A stretch of 64,000 bases of DNA from Citrobacter europaeus (lineage in GTDB: Bacteria > Pseudomonadota > Gammaproteobacteria > Enterobacterales > Enterobacteriaceae), in contig CP083650.1 in the NCBI GenBank assembly GCA_020099315.1, forward strand, positions 4,774,001-4,838,000, given 5' to 3'. Position 1 is the first letter of the stretch. Each line of letters opens with the position of its first letter. Positions 1-8,987 of this stretch are shown here, one piece after another. The notes below the pieces were generated by a model. That model ran no database searches, was not told the origin of the DNA, and saw only the letters and a program-made list of their open reading frames with translations. A program made the position numbers and the translations under genes.

Positions 1-577
1 CTGGATCATGACCCAGCAGCGTCGATCCCTTCAGACGATAGCGCCACCATCCCTCTTTGGTATCTGACGGCCAGGTTGCCACCATGTCTTCACTACTCAG
101 CGCATGATTGACCGTTTCAGGGGTAATGCTCAAATTGCCGGAAATATTGGCCAGATATGAAAGCGACTCTTTCAGCAGATCGTTACGGCTGTTAGGCAGA
201 CTGAGGTTATACAGCGTGGAATCATAGGAAACGATAACGGGCGGCATGGGACGTTTGGGATCGAACCCCTGCTGCCAAAGTGAACGGGCTTGCGTGGCGT
301 CGAGGCCGCCGCTTTGCGTCAGCGCGATACGTGGGATCGCATGGCTGAAACCACTCTGTTGCGTACTTTCGGTGAGTGAACCGGTATTAACCAGCAGGCG
401 AACCTCAATACGGTCGCTGGGGCGCTGGGGAGTGGCCAAGACTTGCCACTGTAAACCATTTGCCAGCGTACCCTGTTGCCACGCCGGGTCAGGCTGGAGC
501 GCATCTGCCTGCACATAGCCGGCAGTGGCCATCATCAGCAAGCCGCCCGCTAAAAGTCGAATTTTTGTGCCCTGCAT
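1..577 (-). CDS. yhjJ: YhjJ, M16-like peptidase homologue (partial, N-terminal part)
   Basis: Reading leftwards from an ATG at 575-577, the frame stays open to the window edge, so about 192 N-terminal residues are present and the rest lies outside. The start MQGTKIRLLAGGLLM with a hydrophobic core ending near AGYVQA is a signal peptide, so the protein is exported to the periplasm. The sequence matches E. coli YhjJ, a predicted zinc-peptidase (M16) relative of unknown substrate. No HxxEH zinc motif appears in the visible part, so it may be non-catalytic (inference). Its place beside dctA is the E. coli order. Confidence 0.9.
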   Translation of the reverse strand, partial: MQGTKIRLLAGGLLMMATAGYVQADALQPDPAWQQGTLANGLQWQVLATPQRPSDRIEVRLLVNTGSLTESTQQSGFSHAIPRIALTQSGGLDATQARSLWQQGFDPKRPMPPVIVSYDSTLYNLSLPNSRNDLLKESLSYLANISGNLSITPETVNHALSSEDMVATWPSDTKEGWWRYRLKGSTLLGHDP

Positions 578-799
578 GTGAACCCCTGATCAACTATCCT
601 GGAAATAAAAAGACAGCCCGTGAAAGGACTCTCTGAATATGACGTTAAAAACACTTCGTGTTAGACCGCAAGAACATAAAAATGTCACGGAGGAAGTGAA
701 AAAATCCCGACGCCGCCGAATCGGCAGTTTCAGGCACAGGGGGTAATTATGCGCAAACACCCGCAGTCCTGGAAGGGACTACGGGCATAAGTGACGAGA

Positions 800-2086
800 T
801 TAAGAGGATAAATCGTGCGTTTTGCCATCCGGCGCACGGTTATTCAACGTATCATCCAGCTTTTTGGTGTCCAATTCTTTCACCCATTTAGCCACAACGA
901 CAGTTGCCACACCGTTACCAATCAGGTTGGTCAGCGCACGGGCTTCAGACATGAAGCGGTCAATACCGAGAATCAGCGCCAGACCTGCAACCGGCAAATG
1001 CCCCACCGCAGAGATAGTCGCGGCCAGAACAATAAAGCCACTCCCGGTCACACCCGCAGCACCTTTTGAGGAGAGCAGGAGCACTACCAACAGGGTTATC
1101 TGATGGAAGATATCCATATGGCTGTTGGTGGCCTGTGCGATAAACACCGCCGCCATCGTCAGATAGATTGATGTCCCATCAAGGTTAAACGAGTAGCCCG
1201 TGGGTATAACCAATCCGACAACCGACTTCCGACAGCCCAGTTTTTCCATCTTATCGAGCATGCGCGGTAGCGCGGACTCGGAAGAGGAAGTCCCCAGAAC
1301 GATCAGCAGTTCTTCACGGATATAGCGGATGAATTTAAAGATACTGAAGCCGGTTGCGCGCGCAATTGAGCCCAGCACCAGCACCACGAACAAAATACAG
1401 GTGATGTAGAAGCAGATGATCAACTGACCCAGTTGGACCAGCGTCCCGACGCCATATTTACCGATGGTAAAGGCCATGGCACCGAAAGCACCGATCGGCG
1501 CCAGGCGCATGATCATATTGATGATGCCGAAAATAACCTGTGAGAAACTTTCAATCACGTTGAAAATCATCTGGCCTTTGCTACCCAGACGATGCAGCGC
1601 AAAACCAAACATTACTGCAAACAGCAATACCTGCAGGATGTTACCGCTGGCAAACGCGCCAATGACGCTCGCCGGGATAATATCCATCAGGAAACCTACG
1701 ATCCCCTGGTCTTTTGCCTGCTCTGCATACATTGCAACCGCTTTGGCATCCAGCGTCGCCGGATCGACGTTCATCCCGGCACCGGGTTGCACCACGTTGA
1801 CGATGATAAGGCCGATGATCAGCGCAATCGTACTGACAATTTCAAAATAAAGCAGTGCAACCGCACCGGTGCGGCCTACGGCTTTCATACTTTCCATGCC
1901 TGCAATGCCGGTAACGACAGTACAGAAGATGACAGGTGCGATGACCATTTTGATGAGCTTAACGAAAGCATCACCAAGCGGCTTCATTTGTGCGCCTAAT
2001 TCAGGATAGAAATGGCCAAGGAGAATACCTATGGCAATTGCTGTCAGGACCTGAAAGTAAAGGCTTTTGAATATAGAGGTTTTCAT
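800..2086 (-). CDS. dctA: DctA, C4-dicarboxylate/proton symporter
   Basis: This 428-residue inner-membrane carrier imports succinate, fumarate, malate and related C4 acids with protons under aerobic conditions. It is full length for the DAACS (dicarboxylate/amino acid:cation symporter) family. The serine-rich hairpin motif SSSESALPRML and the following GYSFNLDGTSIYLTM segment, which form the substrate and cation site of this family, are both present. The start has a good ribosome site (AAGGA, 7 bases upstream). In E. coli it is controlled by DcuSR and catabolite repression. I did not find a convincing CRP site in the upstream gap. Confidence 0.97.
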   Translation of the reverse strand: MKTSIFKSLYFQVLTAIAIGILLGHFYPELGAQMKPLGDAFVKLIKMVIAPVIFCTVVTGIAGMESMKAVGRTGAVALLYFEIVSTIALIIGLIIVNVVQPGAGMNVDPATLDAKAVAMYAEQAKDQGIVGFLMDIIPASVIGAFASGNILQVLLFAVMFGFALHRLGSKGQMIFNVIESFSQVIFGIINMIMRLAPIGAFGAMAFTIGKYGVGTLVQLGQLIICFYITCILFVVLVLGSIARATGFSIFKFIRYIREELLIVLGTSSSESALPRMLDKMEKLGCRKSVVGLVIPTGYSFNLDGTSIYLTMAAVFIAQATNSHMDIFHQITLLVVLLLSSKGAAGVTGSGFIVLAATISAVGHLPVAGLALILGIDRFMSEARALTNLIGNGVATVVVAKWVKELDTKKLDDTLNNRAPDGKTHDLSS

Positions 2087-2243
2087 AGGGTGTCCTTAAA
2101 GTAAAAACCACAGGTCTTGTAAGGTTTTGTTTAACCTGCGGCCTTAAAGTAACACCCACTCAACATGACAGAAATGCACCTGGATCATAATTGATACAGA
2201 AATGTTAAAAATTTTGAGCTGGCTCGCACAAGCGAGACCTTTT

Positions 2244-4250
2244 TTAACTTTTGTAATCAGCGTTTTCCGGCGTCAGATAACGTTCTTCGAAGATATTTGC
2301 CGGGACCGGCCTTGCAAACAGGAACCCTTGCGCCACTTCAACTCCGGCTTGTGATAACCATTCGCGTTGCGCTTCGGTTTCGACGCCTTCGGCGATCATC
2401 TGCAAATTAAGGCTATGAGCCAGCTGAATAATGGCGGAGATCATGCTGCAATCTTCAGGAACGCCATCGACAAACATCTTATCGATTTTAAGTACATCTA
2501 CCGGTAACGACTTCATATGCTGCAGCTGTCGCAGACCGGCATACCCCATGCCAAAATCGTCCAGTGCGATACGCACGCCTGCGTTGCGCAGCGGGCGTAA
2601 AATAGCCACAGCGGCATTAGGATCATCAATATGCCGGCTTTCGGTCACTTCCAGAATCAACGTCCCTGGCTTGATGCGATAGCGATTTAACAATTCCAGC
2701 AGATCCGACACCATACTCGGGTGCATCAGCTGTAGCGCAGACAGGTTCACCGACAGAGGCAGCATCAGGCCGCGTTCCTGCCAGGCTGACAGCTGGCGGC
2801 ATGTCTCTTCCAGCACCCAGTAACCGACCGTTACCATCAGACCACAGGACTCAATCCTGTCGATTAACCCTTCTGGCAGCTCCCAACTTCCGTCCGGCTG
2901 CTGCATTCGCAATAATGCTTCTGCACTCAATACTTTACCGCTGGACATCTCCACCTGCGGCTGCATCCAGAGCGCAAACTGACGGTTATCCAGCGCGGTA
3001 AGAATATCGTTCTCTTCCGTCAAACGCTGCTGCGCCTCTTCCATTTGCAACGGATCAAAGAACTGAATCTGGTTTTTACCCTTGTGGCGCGACGTTAACA
3101 CGGCTGAGAGCGCCCGGCGGTATAGCTGTTCTGCGGTCAAATCGCCATTAAACATCGCCACCCCAATGTTGCAGGCAGGACGGAGTTGAATACCCTGAAT
3201 CGGTAATCGCTCATTAACGATAGTAAGTACTTGCTGACCTAGCGTAATCGCGTGCCAGGGCTCTTTTACGCCATGTGCGAGGATGGCAAAGTCATAGCCG
3301 CTCACCTGGGTAAGCACCATTCTGGGGGCCAATACTGACTTCAGCTTTTCCACCAGCGTAAGCAACAGGATTTCCCGCTGGGTCTCGGATAACACACCCG
3401 CGGTATCACGCAGGGTTTCGCAGGTGACAATCATCAGCGCCGTCGTCTGCTGGCGGGTAACAACCTGCTCCAGCAGTTCCATCAGAAACGACTTGTTGGG
3501 CAGTTCGGAAACCGGGAACCGCATTGAATTGTTGCTTTGTTCTTCACTGTGGCGCTGAATCAGCTGCTGATTGAGGTTGTAGCTACGCACCAGCAGGCCA
3601 ATCTCATCATCCTGATGCAGACGCGGCAGCGTCAGCTGATAGCCAATCAGATTCTGTTGGGGAATATCGTTTAACTCACGTGCTATTTTACGTAATGGAT
3701 GCAAAATCAATCGGTTAATACACCATGAGATGGCTATTGTGAGGATTAACGATAGAAGTAAGTAAATGGTCACTAACGTTGAGAGCGTACTCATCACGAA
3801 CTTATACATGCGGTAAGAATCCGCCTGCAGCACCAGATACGCCAGCGGTTGCGGGTTCGCAGAACGCTCAAGAGAATAGACCGGTAGCGAGATTTGTACC
3901 GGAAGCTCAAACAGACGGGTCACCGTAACCGGAACCGGACGCTCAGGGATAAAGCTCATGCGCAACGCCTGAAACTGATTGGGCAGCACCACATCGGCAC
4001 GACTGACCACGCCTGCAGGCCGAATACTTCGTAAAATGGCTTCCGCTTCGGGAATATCCCCTTTCAGGATTGTGCCCGACAGAGGCTCACGGACGGAGCG
4101 AGCGATACTTTCCAGTTGCGTAGCCGTGTTATAGCGGTTCTGCTGGACCAAATGGAACAACAAAACGGTGCAAAAAATAAACACAAACACCATGACAACG
4201 GCCGCAACCATTGCCATCTGCTTAATTGTTAACGAGCGACTGACACGCAA
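2244..4250 (-). CDS. yhjK: YhjK (PdeK/HmsP-like) membrane c-di-GMP phosphodiesterase with degenerate GGDEF
   Basis: A 668-residue protein. An N-terminal transmembrane helix (about residues 12-35), a periplasmic sensor part and a second helix (about 150-180) are followed by HAMP, GGDEF and EAL domains. The GGDEF active site is degenerate (SGYDF), so cyclase activity is not expected. The EAL domain keeps AEALLRM, NLSALQL, EVTES, LDDFGMGYAGL, KIDKMF and EGVETEAQ, which fits an active c-di-GMP hydrolase. In E. coli it sits directly before the bcs cellulose genes. Here those genes are missing and ldrD follows, so its local biofilm partner is gone. Confidence 0.93.
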   Translation of the reverse strand: MRVSRSLTIKQMAMVAAVVMVFVFIFCTVLLFHLVQQNRYNTATQLESIARSVREPLSGTILKGDIPEAEAILRSIRPAGVVSRADVVLPNQFQALRMSFIPERPVPVTVTRLFELPVQISLPVYSLERSANPQPLAYLVLQADSYRMYKFVMSTLSTLVTIYLLLSLILTIAISWCINRLILHPLRKIARELNDIPQQNLIGYQLTLPRLHQDDEIGLLVRSYNLNQQLIQRHSEEQSNNSMRFPVSELPNKSFLMELLEQVVTRQQTTALMIVTCETLRDTAGVLSETQREILLLTLVEKLKSVLAPRMVLTQVSGYDFAILAHGVKEPWHAITLGQQVLTIVNERLPIQGIQLRPACNIGVAMFNGDLTAEQLYRRALSAVLTSRHKGKNQIQFFDPLQMEEAQQRLTEENDILTALDNRQFALWMQPQVEMSSGKVLSAEALLRMQQPDGSWELPEGLIDRIESCGLMVTVGYWVLEETCRQLSAWQERGLMLPLSVNLSALQLMHPSMVSDLLELLNRYRIKPGTLILEVTESRHIDDPNAAVAILRPLRNAGVRIALDDFGMGYAGLRQLQHMKSLPVDVLKIDKMFVDGVPEDCSMISAIIQLAHSLNLQMIAEGVETEAQREWLSQAGVEVAQGFLFARPVPANIFEERYLTPENADYKS

Positions 4251-4401
4251 ACTGACTCTCCACGGATAGACGAAACTGCCGTCAGAGTATACCCGATCGT
4301 AGCGGTATTAAGAGAGGCGGTATCTGAAAACTTCCCAGCATGCATTATCGCGACAGGATAGGCACCTGACGACGAGATTTATCTGCATTTAAGCCGAAAA
4401 A

Positions 4402-4425
4402 GGCCGCAAGGTCGCCCCTGCGGCC
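4402..4425 (-). terminator. Rho-independent terminator of ldrD
   Basis: On the minus strand GGCCGCA and TGCGGCC form a 7 bp GC-rich stem with a short loop, followed directly by TTTTTCGG. It lies just beyond the ldrD stop codon and is the expected 3' end of the toxin mRNA. Confidence 0.75.
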
Positions 4426-4475
4426 TGGTTCGGGCGCATGTTGCCATCGCGGCAGACAGACGCCCACAAAGCGCA

Positions 4476-4583
4476 TTACTTTCTGTTACGCAGCCAGCTC
4501 ACAATCAGGCTGGCAATAATGCCAGCGATGACTGGAGCCGCTAAATCGTGCCAGAAGGCCACGCCTAACTGTGCGAGCGTCAT
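4476..4583 (-). CDS. ldrD: LdrD, small hydrophobic type I toxin
   Basis: A 35-codon frame starting MTLAQLGVAFWHDL and ending WLRNRK. Length and sequence are those of the E. coli Ldr family: a single transmembrane helix (AAPVIAGIIASLIVSW) capped by basic residues. Ldr toxins insert in the inner membrane and are silenced by a cis-antisense RNA (Rdl). The matching rdlD-like sequence lies just upstream on the other strand. It keeps its E. coli position next to yhjV although the bcs operon beside it is gone. Confidence 0.9.
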   Translation of the reverse strand: MTLAQLGVAFWHDLAAPVIAGIIASLIVSWLRNRK

Positions 4584-4632
4584 ATAGCCGCCTGTGTTGC
4601 AATGGCAACTGTTCGCGGCTATCCTTAACTTG

Positions 4633-4701
4633 TCTGGAGTCAAGTTAGCCCCCGTTTTGTTGCCAGGTTTATACCGAACAACGTGCGGGGGTTTTCTCTT
4701 T
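4633..4701 (+). ncRNA. rdlD: RdlD-like antisense RNA to the ldrD leader
   Basis: The plus strand opposite the ldrD leader carries TCTGGAGTCAAG, then AGCCCCCG ... CGTGCGGGGG and TTTTCTCTTT. This matches the layout I know from E. coli Rdl RNAs: a short RNA ending in a CCCCCG/CGGGGG terminator hairpin with a T-rich tail. It would repress ldrD translation from the leader. The 5' end is estimated from the E. coli homologue. The 3' end is the T-run. Confidence 0.7.
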
Positions 4702-4874
4702 CCAGCAACCGATGCCGCCGGGGATCAAGCCCCCGCAACATTGCGCCTCACCGGGAATTCCCGGCTTGCCGCTGATTCTACGGTAGCCCACTAGCCATAT
4801 CACTGCGCAATATTCCGCTCTGCGTAGCGCCTCGCATTTCACCCTTTTTTCTCGCCAGTACGCTGGAAAGATTC

Positions 4875-4888
4875 TTGCCAGTTGGCAA
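4875..4888. promoter_or_regulatory. Palindrome, candidate activator site (UAS) for megL
   Basis: TTGCCA-GT-TGGCAA is a perfect inverted repeat about 75 bases upstream of the sigma54 -24 element. That is the usual distance for a bacterial enhancer-binding protein. The TyrR-like sigma54 activator encoded at 7658-8860 is the natural candidate to bind it (inference from position and symmetry only). Confidence 0.4.
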
Positions 4889-4950
4889 CATTCCTGCCGA
4901 CTATCAATCCAGGAAAACACATAACCCATTGATATCTATTAATTCAATTT

Positions 4951-4967
4951 CTGGCACAGCGATTGCT
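4951..4967 (+). promoter_or_regulatory. Sigma54 (-24/-12) promoter of megL
   Basis: CTGGCACAGCGATTGCT contains GG at 4953-4954 and GC at 4965-4966, separated by exactly ten bases. It matches the consensus TGGCAC-N5-TTGC of RpoN promoters. The expected transcript start is near 4978, about 30 bases before the megL start codon. The adjoining gene for a sigma54 activator supports it. Confidence 0.75.
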
Positions 4968-5009
4968 ATTTGACTGTGAGCTGTTCTGTTCCGAATTAAA
5001 GGAGATATC

Positions 5010-6206
5010 ATGTCTGACTGTCGTACTTACGGATTCAACACCCAGATCGTTCACGCGGGGCAACAACCCGACCCTTCAACTGGCGCGCTCAGTACGCCTA
5101 TTTTCCAGACTTCAACGTTTGTTTTTGACAGCGCCGAACAAGGTGCCGCCCGCTTTGCGCTCGAAGAGTCCGGGTACATTTACACCCGCCTGGGTAACCC
5201 CACCACCGATGCGCTGGAGAAAAAACTGGCGGTACTGGAAAGAGGTGAAGCCGGGCTGGCAACCGCGTCCGGTATTTCTGCCATCACCACAACGCTGCTG
5301 ACGTTATGCCAGCAGGGCGACCATATTGTTTCCGCCAGCGCGATTTACGGCTGTACCCACGCGTTTTTGTCGCACAGCATGCCGAAGTTTGGCATTAAAG
5401 TCAGCTTTGTCGATGCGGCTAAGCCTGAAGAAATTCGCGCCGCCATGCGTCCGGAAACCAAAGTGGTGTATATCGAAACACCCGCTAACCCGACGCTCTC
5501 ATTGGTTGATATTGAAACGGTGGCCGGCATTGCCCATCAGCAAGGCGCATTGCTGGTGGTGGATAACACCTTTATGTCGCCCTACTGCCAGCAACCTTTA
5601 CAGTTGGGCGCAGATATTGTGGTGCACAGCGTCACTAAATACATCAACGGCCACGGGGACGTGATTGGCGGCATCATTGTCGGTAAGCAGGAGTTCATCG
5701 ACCAGGCTCGGTTTGTTGGGCTGAAAGATATCACTGGCGGCTGCATGAGTCCGTTCAACGCCTGGTTGACGCTGCGCGGCGTTAAAACGCTGGGTATTCG
5801 TATGGAGCGCCACTGTGAAAACGCGTTGAAAATCGCCCGCTTCCTCGAAGGGCATCCGTCCATTACCCGGGTCTATTATCCTGGCCTGTCTTCGCATCCA
5901 CAGTATGAGCTGGGCCAGCGGCAGATGAGCTTGCCAGGAGGAATCATCAGCTTCGAAATCGCTGGCGGCCTCGAGGCTGGCAGACGGATGATCAATTCTG
6001 TAGAATTGTGCCTCCTCGCGGTCAGTCTCGGTGATACCGAAACCCTCATTCAGCACCCAGCGTCTATGACACATTCGCCCGTTGCGCCAGAGGAACGGCT
6101 TAAAGCAGGTATTACCGACGGGCTTATCCGTCTTTCTGTGGGTCTTGAAGATCCAGAAGATATTATTAACGACCTTGAACACGCCATCAGAAAGGCAACA
6201 TTCTGA
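5010..6206 (+). CDS. megL: Methionine gamma-lyase
   Basis: This 398-residue PLP enzyme of the Cys/Met metabolism family splits L-methionine into methanethiol, 2-oxobutanoate and ammonia in the cytoplasm. The sequence agrees closely with the characterised C. freundii enzyme as I recall it. Visible active-site parts are YTRLGNPT (phosphate-binding Tyr and Arg), SAIYGCTHAF with the Cys specific to methionine gamma-lyases (about residue 115) and the PLP lysine in SVTKYINGHGD (about 210). The ribosome site AAGGAG precedes the start. The gene is followed by permease yhjV and a TyrR-like activator. E. coli K-12 lacks it at this locus. A sigma54 promoter lies upstream. Confidence 0.97.
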   Translation: MSDCRTYGFNTQIVHAGQQPDPSTGALSTPIFQTSTFVFDSAEQGAARFALEESGYIYTRLGNPTTDALEKKLAVLERGEAGLATASGISAITTTLLTLCQQGDHIVSASAIYGCTHAFLSHSMPKFGIKVSFVDAAKPEEIRAAMRPETKVVYIETPANPTLSLVDIETVAGIAHQQGALLVVDNTFMSPYCQQPLQLGADIVVHSVTKYINGHGDVIGGIIVGKQEFIDQARFVGLKDITGGCMSPFNAWLTLRGVKTLGIRMERHCENALKIARFLEGHPSITRVYYPGLSSHPQYELGQRQMSLPGGIISFEIAGGLEAGRRMINSVELCLLAVSLGDTETLIQHPASMTHSPVAPEERLKAGITDGLIRLSVGLEDPEDIINDLEHAIRKATF

Positions 6207-6214
6207 CCATTATG

Positions 6215-6242
6215 ACCTGAACCGACGCAGATCGGTTCAGGT
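6215..6242. other. Intercistronic hairpin between megL and yhjV
   Basis: ACCTGAACCG and CGGTTCAGGT form a perfect 10 bp stem with an 8-base loop just after megL. No T-run follows, so it is probably not a strong terminator. It could stabilise the megL mRNA or partly reduce read-through into yhjV. Confidence 0.5.
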
Positions 6243-6323
6243 TGTTGAGAATCAAGGCACAACAGTCTGGCAATACGCGCAATCCTGTTTCGGGGGGAGC
6301 GCGTATTTTGGGCAGGGGGTTCT

Positions 6324-7622
6324 ATGCAGGACAACACACTACAACTAAGCAACAATACAGCAACCGCCGTACCATTCTCAAAGAAAATACCATTCACGAA
6401 ATACGATTTTGGCTGGGTATTACTGTGCATCGGCATGGCAATTGGCGCCGGAACGGTACTGATGCCGGTACAAATAGGTTTAACAGGCATTTGGGTATTC
6501 ATTGTCGCCTTTATTATTGCCTATCCGGCAACCTATATTGTGCAGGATATTTATTTAAAAACATTATCAGAAAGTGAAACCTGTAATGACTATACTGATA
6601 TTATTAGTCATTATCTGGGCAAGAACTGGGGCGTATTTCTTGGCGTCATCTATTTTCTGATGATTATTCACGGCATATTTATCTATTCCTTATCCGTGGT
6701 TTTTGACAGTGCCTCATATATCAAAACTTTCGGCTTGACCGAGGCCGATCTCTCACAGTCGATAATCTACAAAGTGGCCATTTTTGCCGTGCTGGTCGCC
6801 ATTGCTTCCGGGGGAGAAAAACTGCTGTTCAAAATCTCCGGTCCGATGGTGGTAGTCAAAGTGGGTATCATCATCGTGTTTGGTTTTGCGATGGTTCCGC
6901 ACTGGAACTTCGCTAATATCAGCGCATTCCCTGAAGCATCGGTCTTCTTTCGCGACGTGCTGCTGACCATCCCGTTCTGCTTCTTCTCAGCGGTGTTTAT
7001 TCAGGTGTTGAACCCAATGAACATCGCCTACCGCAAACGGGTGGCGGATCGGGTGCTGGCCACGCGTATGGCAATCCGTACGCATCGGATCAGTTACATT
7101 ACGCTGATTGCGGTCATTCTGTTTTTCTCTTTCTCTTTTACCTTTTCCATTAGCCATGAAGAGGCCGTTTCGGCCTTTGAACAAAATATTTCCGCACTGG
7201 CGCTGGCGGCGCAGGTCATTCCCGGGCAAATTATTCATATCACCTCCACGGTGCTGAATATCTTCGCCGTATTAACCGCATTCTTTGGTATTTATCTGGG
7301 GTTCCACGAGGCGATTAAAGGTATTATTCTTAACGTTCTGAGTCGCGTTATTGACGTCGAGAAAATTAATCCCCTGGTGCTTACACTGGGTATTTGCACC
7401 TTTATTGTTATCACCCTGGTCATTTGGGTATCGTTTCGCGTCTCGGTACTGGTGTTCTTCCAGTTAGGTAGCCCACTGTACGGGATTGTGTCGTGTATTA
7501 TTCCGTTTTTCCTGATCTATAAAGTAACGCAACTGGAAAAACTGCGCGGGCTGAAAACCTGGCTCATCCTGCTGTACGGGATCCTGCTGTGCCTGTCGCC
7601 ATTATTGAAGCTGATTGAATAA
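6324..7622 (+). CDS. yhjV: YhjV, amino-acid permease of the HAAAP (SdaC/TdcC) family
   Basis: This 432-residue protein with about eleven hydrophobic segments closely matches E. coli YhjV. The segment YDFGWVLLCIGMAIGAGTV is typical of hydroxy/aromatic amino acid permeases, which import amino acids with protons. The E. coli substrate is not established to my knowledge. Here the gene lies 117 bases after megL in the same direction, with only a weak hairpin between, so co-transcription and a role in bringing in methionine or a related substrate are plausible (inference). A G-rich ribosome site precedes the ATG. Confidence 0.92.
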   Translation: MQDNTLQLSNNTATAVPFSKKIPFTKYDFGWVLLCIGMAIGAGTVLMPVQIGLTGIWVFIVAFIIAYPATYIVQDIYLKTLSESETCNDYTDIISHYLGKNWGVFLGVIYFLMIIHGIFIYSLSVVFDSASYIKTFGLTEADLSQSIIYKVAIFAVLVAIASGGEKLLFKISGPMVVVKVGIIIVFGFAMVPHWNFANISAFPEASVFFRDVLLTIPFCFFSAVFIQVLNPMNIAYRKRVADRVLATRMAIRTHRISYITLIAVILFFSFSFTFSISHEEAVSAFEQNISALALAAQVIPGQIIHITSTVLNIFAVLTAFFGIYLGFHEAIKGIILNVLSRVIDVEKINPLVLTLGICTFIVITLVIWVSFRVSVLVFFQLGSPLYGIVSCIIPFFLIYKVTQLEKLRGLKTWLILLYGILLCLSPLLKLIE

Positions 7623-7657
7623 TCCACGTATACTGCGCCGTCAGCCACTGGCGGCGC

Positions 7658-8860
7658 TTAATCCACACTCTCCAGTTGATAGCTGCGAATTTTATTCAGT
7701 ACCGTGGTATGTGATACCCCCAGCGCTTTGGCAATATGCCGCGACGACACATTCTCTTCCACCATCTGTTCAATAAGCTGACGTTCAGCACACAAAACCT
7801 GTTCTTTAAAAGGACGTTCTGTCGGTGCCTGCTCAACGGCGGGCAAATTCACCATCCCTAATTCTTCCCGCGTAATAACATCGGATTCCGCCATCAGCAT
7901 CAGGCGAATAATGGTATTTTCCAGTTCACGCACGTTTCCCGGCCAGCTGTGATGATGCAGGGCATCAAAGCAGGCTTTATCCAGAATGATCCGCCGCTGG
8001 AATTCCTTCGCGTATTTCTGCACAAAGTGGCGAATCAGCAGGCTGATATCCTGCGGACGCTCCCGCAAAGGCGGAATAGTCAGTGAAAGTACGTTGATGC
8101 GGTAATAGAGATCCGCGCGCAGCAGACGTTGTTCCACCCTCTCTTCCAGATTGGCGTTGGTGGCCACAATAATGCGCACATTGACCGGAATAATTTGCGC
8201 CCCTCCAACGCGACGGATCCCGCCATCCTGAAGAACACGCAGGAGTTTAGCCTGTAAACTCAGCGGCATTTCACCAAATTCATCGAGAAAAAGGGTGCCT
8301 TTATCGGCCATTTCAAACAGCCCTTTTTTGCCTTTACCGTCTGCGCCGCTAAAAGCCCCTTTCTCGTAGCCAAAGAATTCACTCTCCATCAGCGACTCAG
8401 GTAGCGCAGAGCAGTTGACCGGAATAAACGGATAAAAACGCCGCTGCCCGGAATTATGGATAGCCCGGGCTAACAGCTCTTTGCCGGTACCCGTATCGCC
8501 GCGGATCAGAACAGTGTATTTGCTGTCGGCAATTTTTATCGCCTTTTCGATAAGCGAGTGCATGCTCTGGCTGCTGCAAATAATGTCAGAGAAATAGCGC
8601 GGGCGTTCTGGCTCAGACATCGACAGCTCGCTTATCTCTTCGCACAGGTAAGCGACGTTAATAATATCGGTGCGCTGGCTTAAACAGGATTGCACGCAGG
8701 AAATATCCTGTAACTGGCGGCACCAGGATTTAATCAGGATCCGTCCAGGCGTGACTTTCATCGAGATGATATTGATATCGCAGCAGGAAAATTCCTTCAG
8801 GACATCCTCAACCATCGACAGACGATCAATTGTTTTAATATCCCAGCGTATCGTGACCAC
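7658..8860 (-). CDS. TyrR-like sigma54-dependent activator
   Basis: A 400-residue regulator starting at GTG with AGGAG five bases upstream. Residues 1-75 resemble the ACT ligand-binding domain of TyrR. The PAS domain of TyrR is missing and an AAA+ domain follows directly: Walker A GDTGTGKE (121-128), GAFSGA loop (168-173), Walker B GTLFLDEFGEM (about 188-198). Residues 355-400 form a TyrR-type helix-turn-helix. The intact GAFSGA loop, which contacts sigma54, points to true RpoN activation, unlike E. coli TyrR. The nearest fitting target is megL. An amino-acid ligand is likely but unproven. Confidence 0.88.
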   Translation of the reverse strand: MVTIRWDIKTIDRLSMVEDVLKEFSCCDINIISMKVTPGRILIKSWCRQLQDISCVQSCLSQRTDIINVAYLCEEISELSMSEPERPRYFSDIICSSQSMHSLIEKAIKIADSKYTVLIRGDTGTGKELLARAIHNSGQRRFYPFIPVNCSALPESLMESEFFGYEKGAFSGADGKGKKGLFEMADKGTLFLDEFGEMPLSLQAKLLRVLQDGGIRRVGGAQIIPVNVRIIVATNANLEERVEQRLLRADLYYRINVLSLTIPPLRERPQDISLLIRHFVQKYAKEFQRRIILDKACFDALHHHSWPGNVRELENTIIRLMLMAESDVITREELGMVNLPAVEQAPTERPFKEQVLCAERQLIEQMVEENVSSRHIAKALGVSHTTVLNKIRSYQLESVD

Positions 8861-8987
8861 ATTTGCTCCTGATAGTTAGCAACTGCGACACAGATATTTC
8901 TGTGACGAGAGAAAATCTGACTACATTTTAGACGCTATGGAATAATGTTCTGCCAGAGGACTCACATTGTGGGCGTAAAAACAAAAT

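Noticed and set aside
4751..4764. CCGGGAATTCCCGG palindrome
   Set aside because: It is symmetrical but sits far upstream of the megL promoter with no T-run and no matching regulator motif. Position gives no support beyond chance.
4669..4929. An 86-codon minus-strand frame upstream of ldrD
   Set aside because: It covers the ldrD leader and the antisense RNA region, is Cys/Gly-rich without known motifs, and conflicts with the well-supported ldrD/rdlD layout and the sigma54 promoter region.
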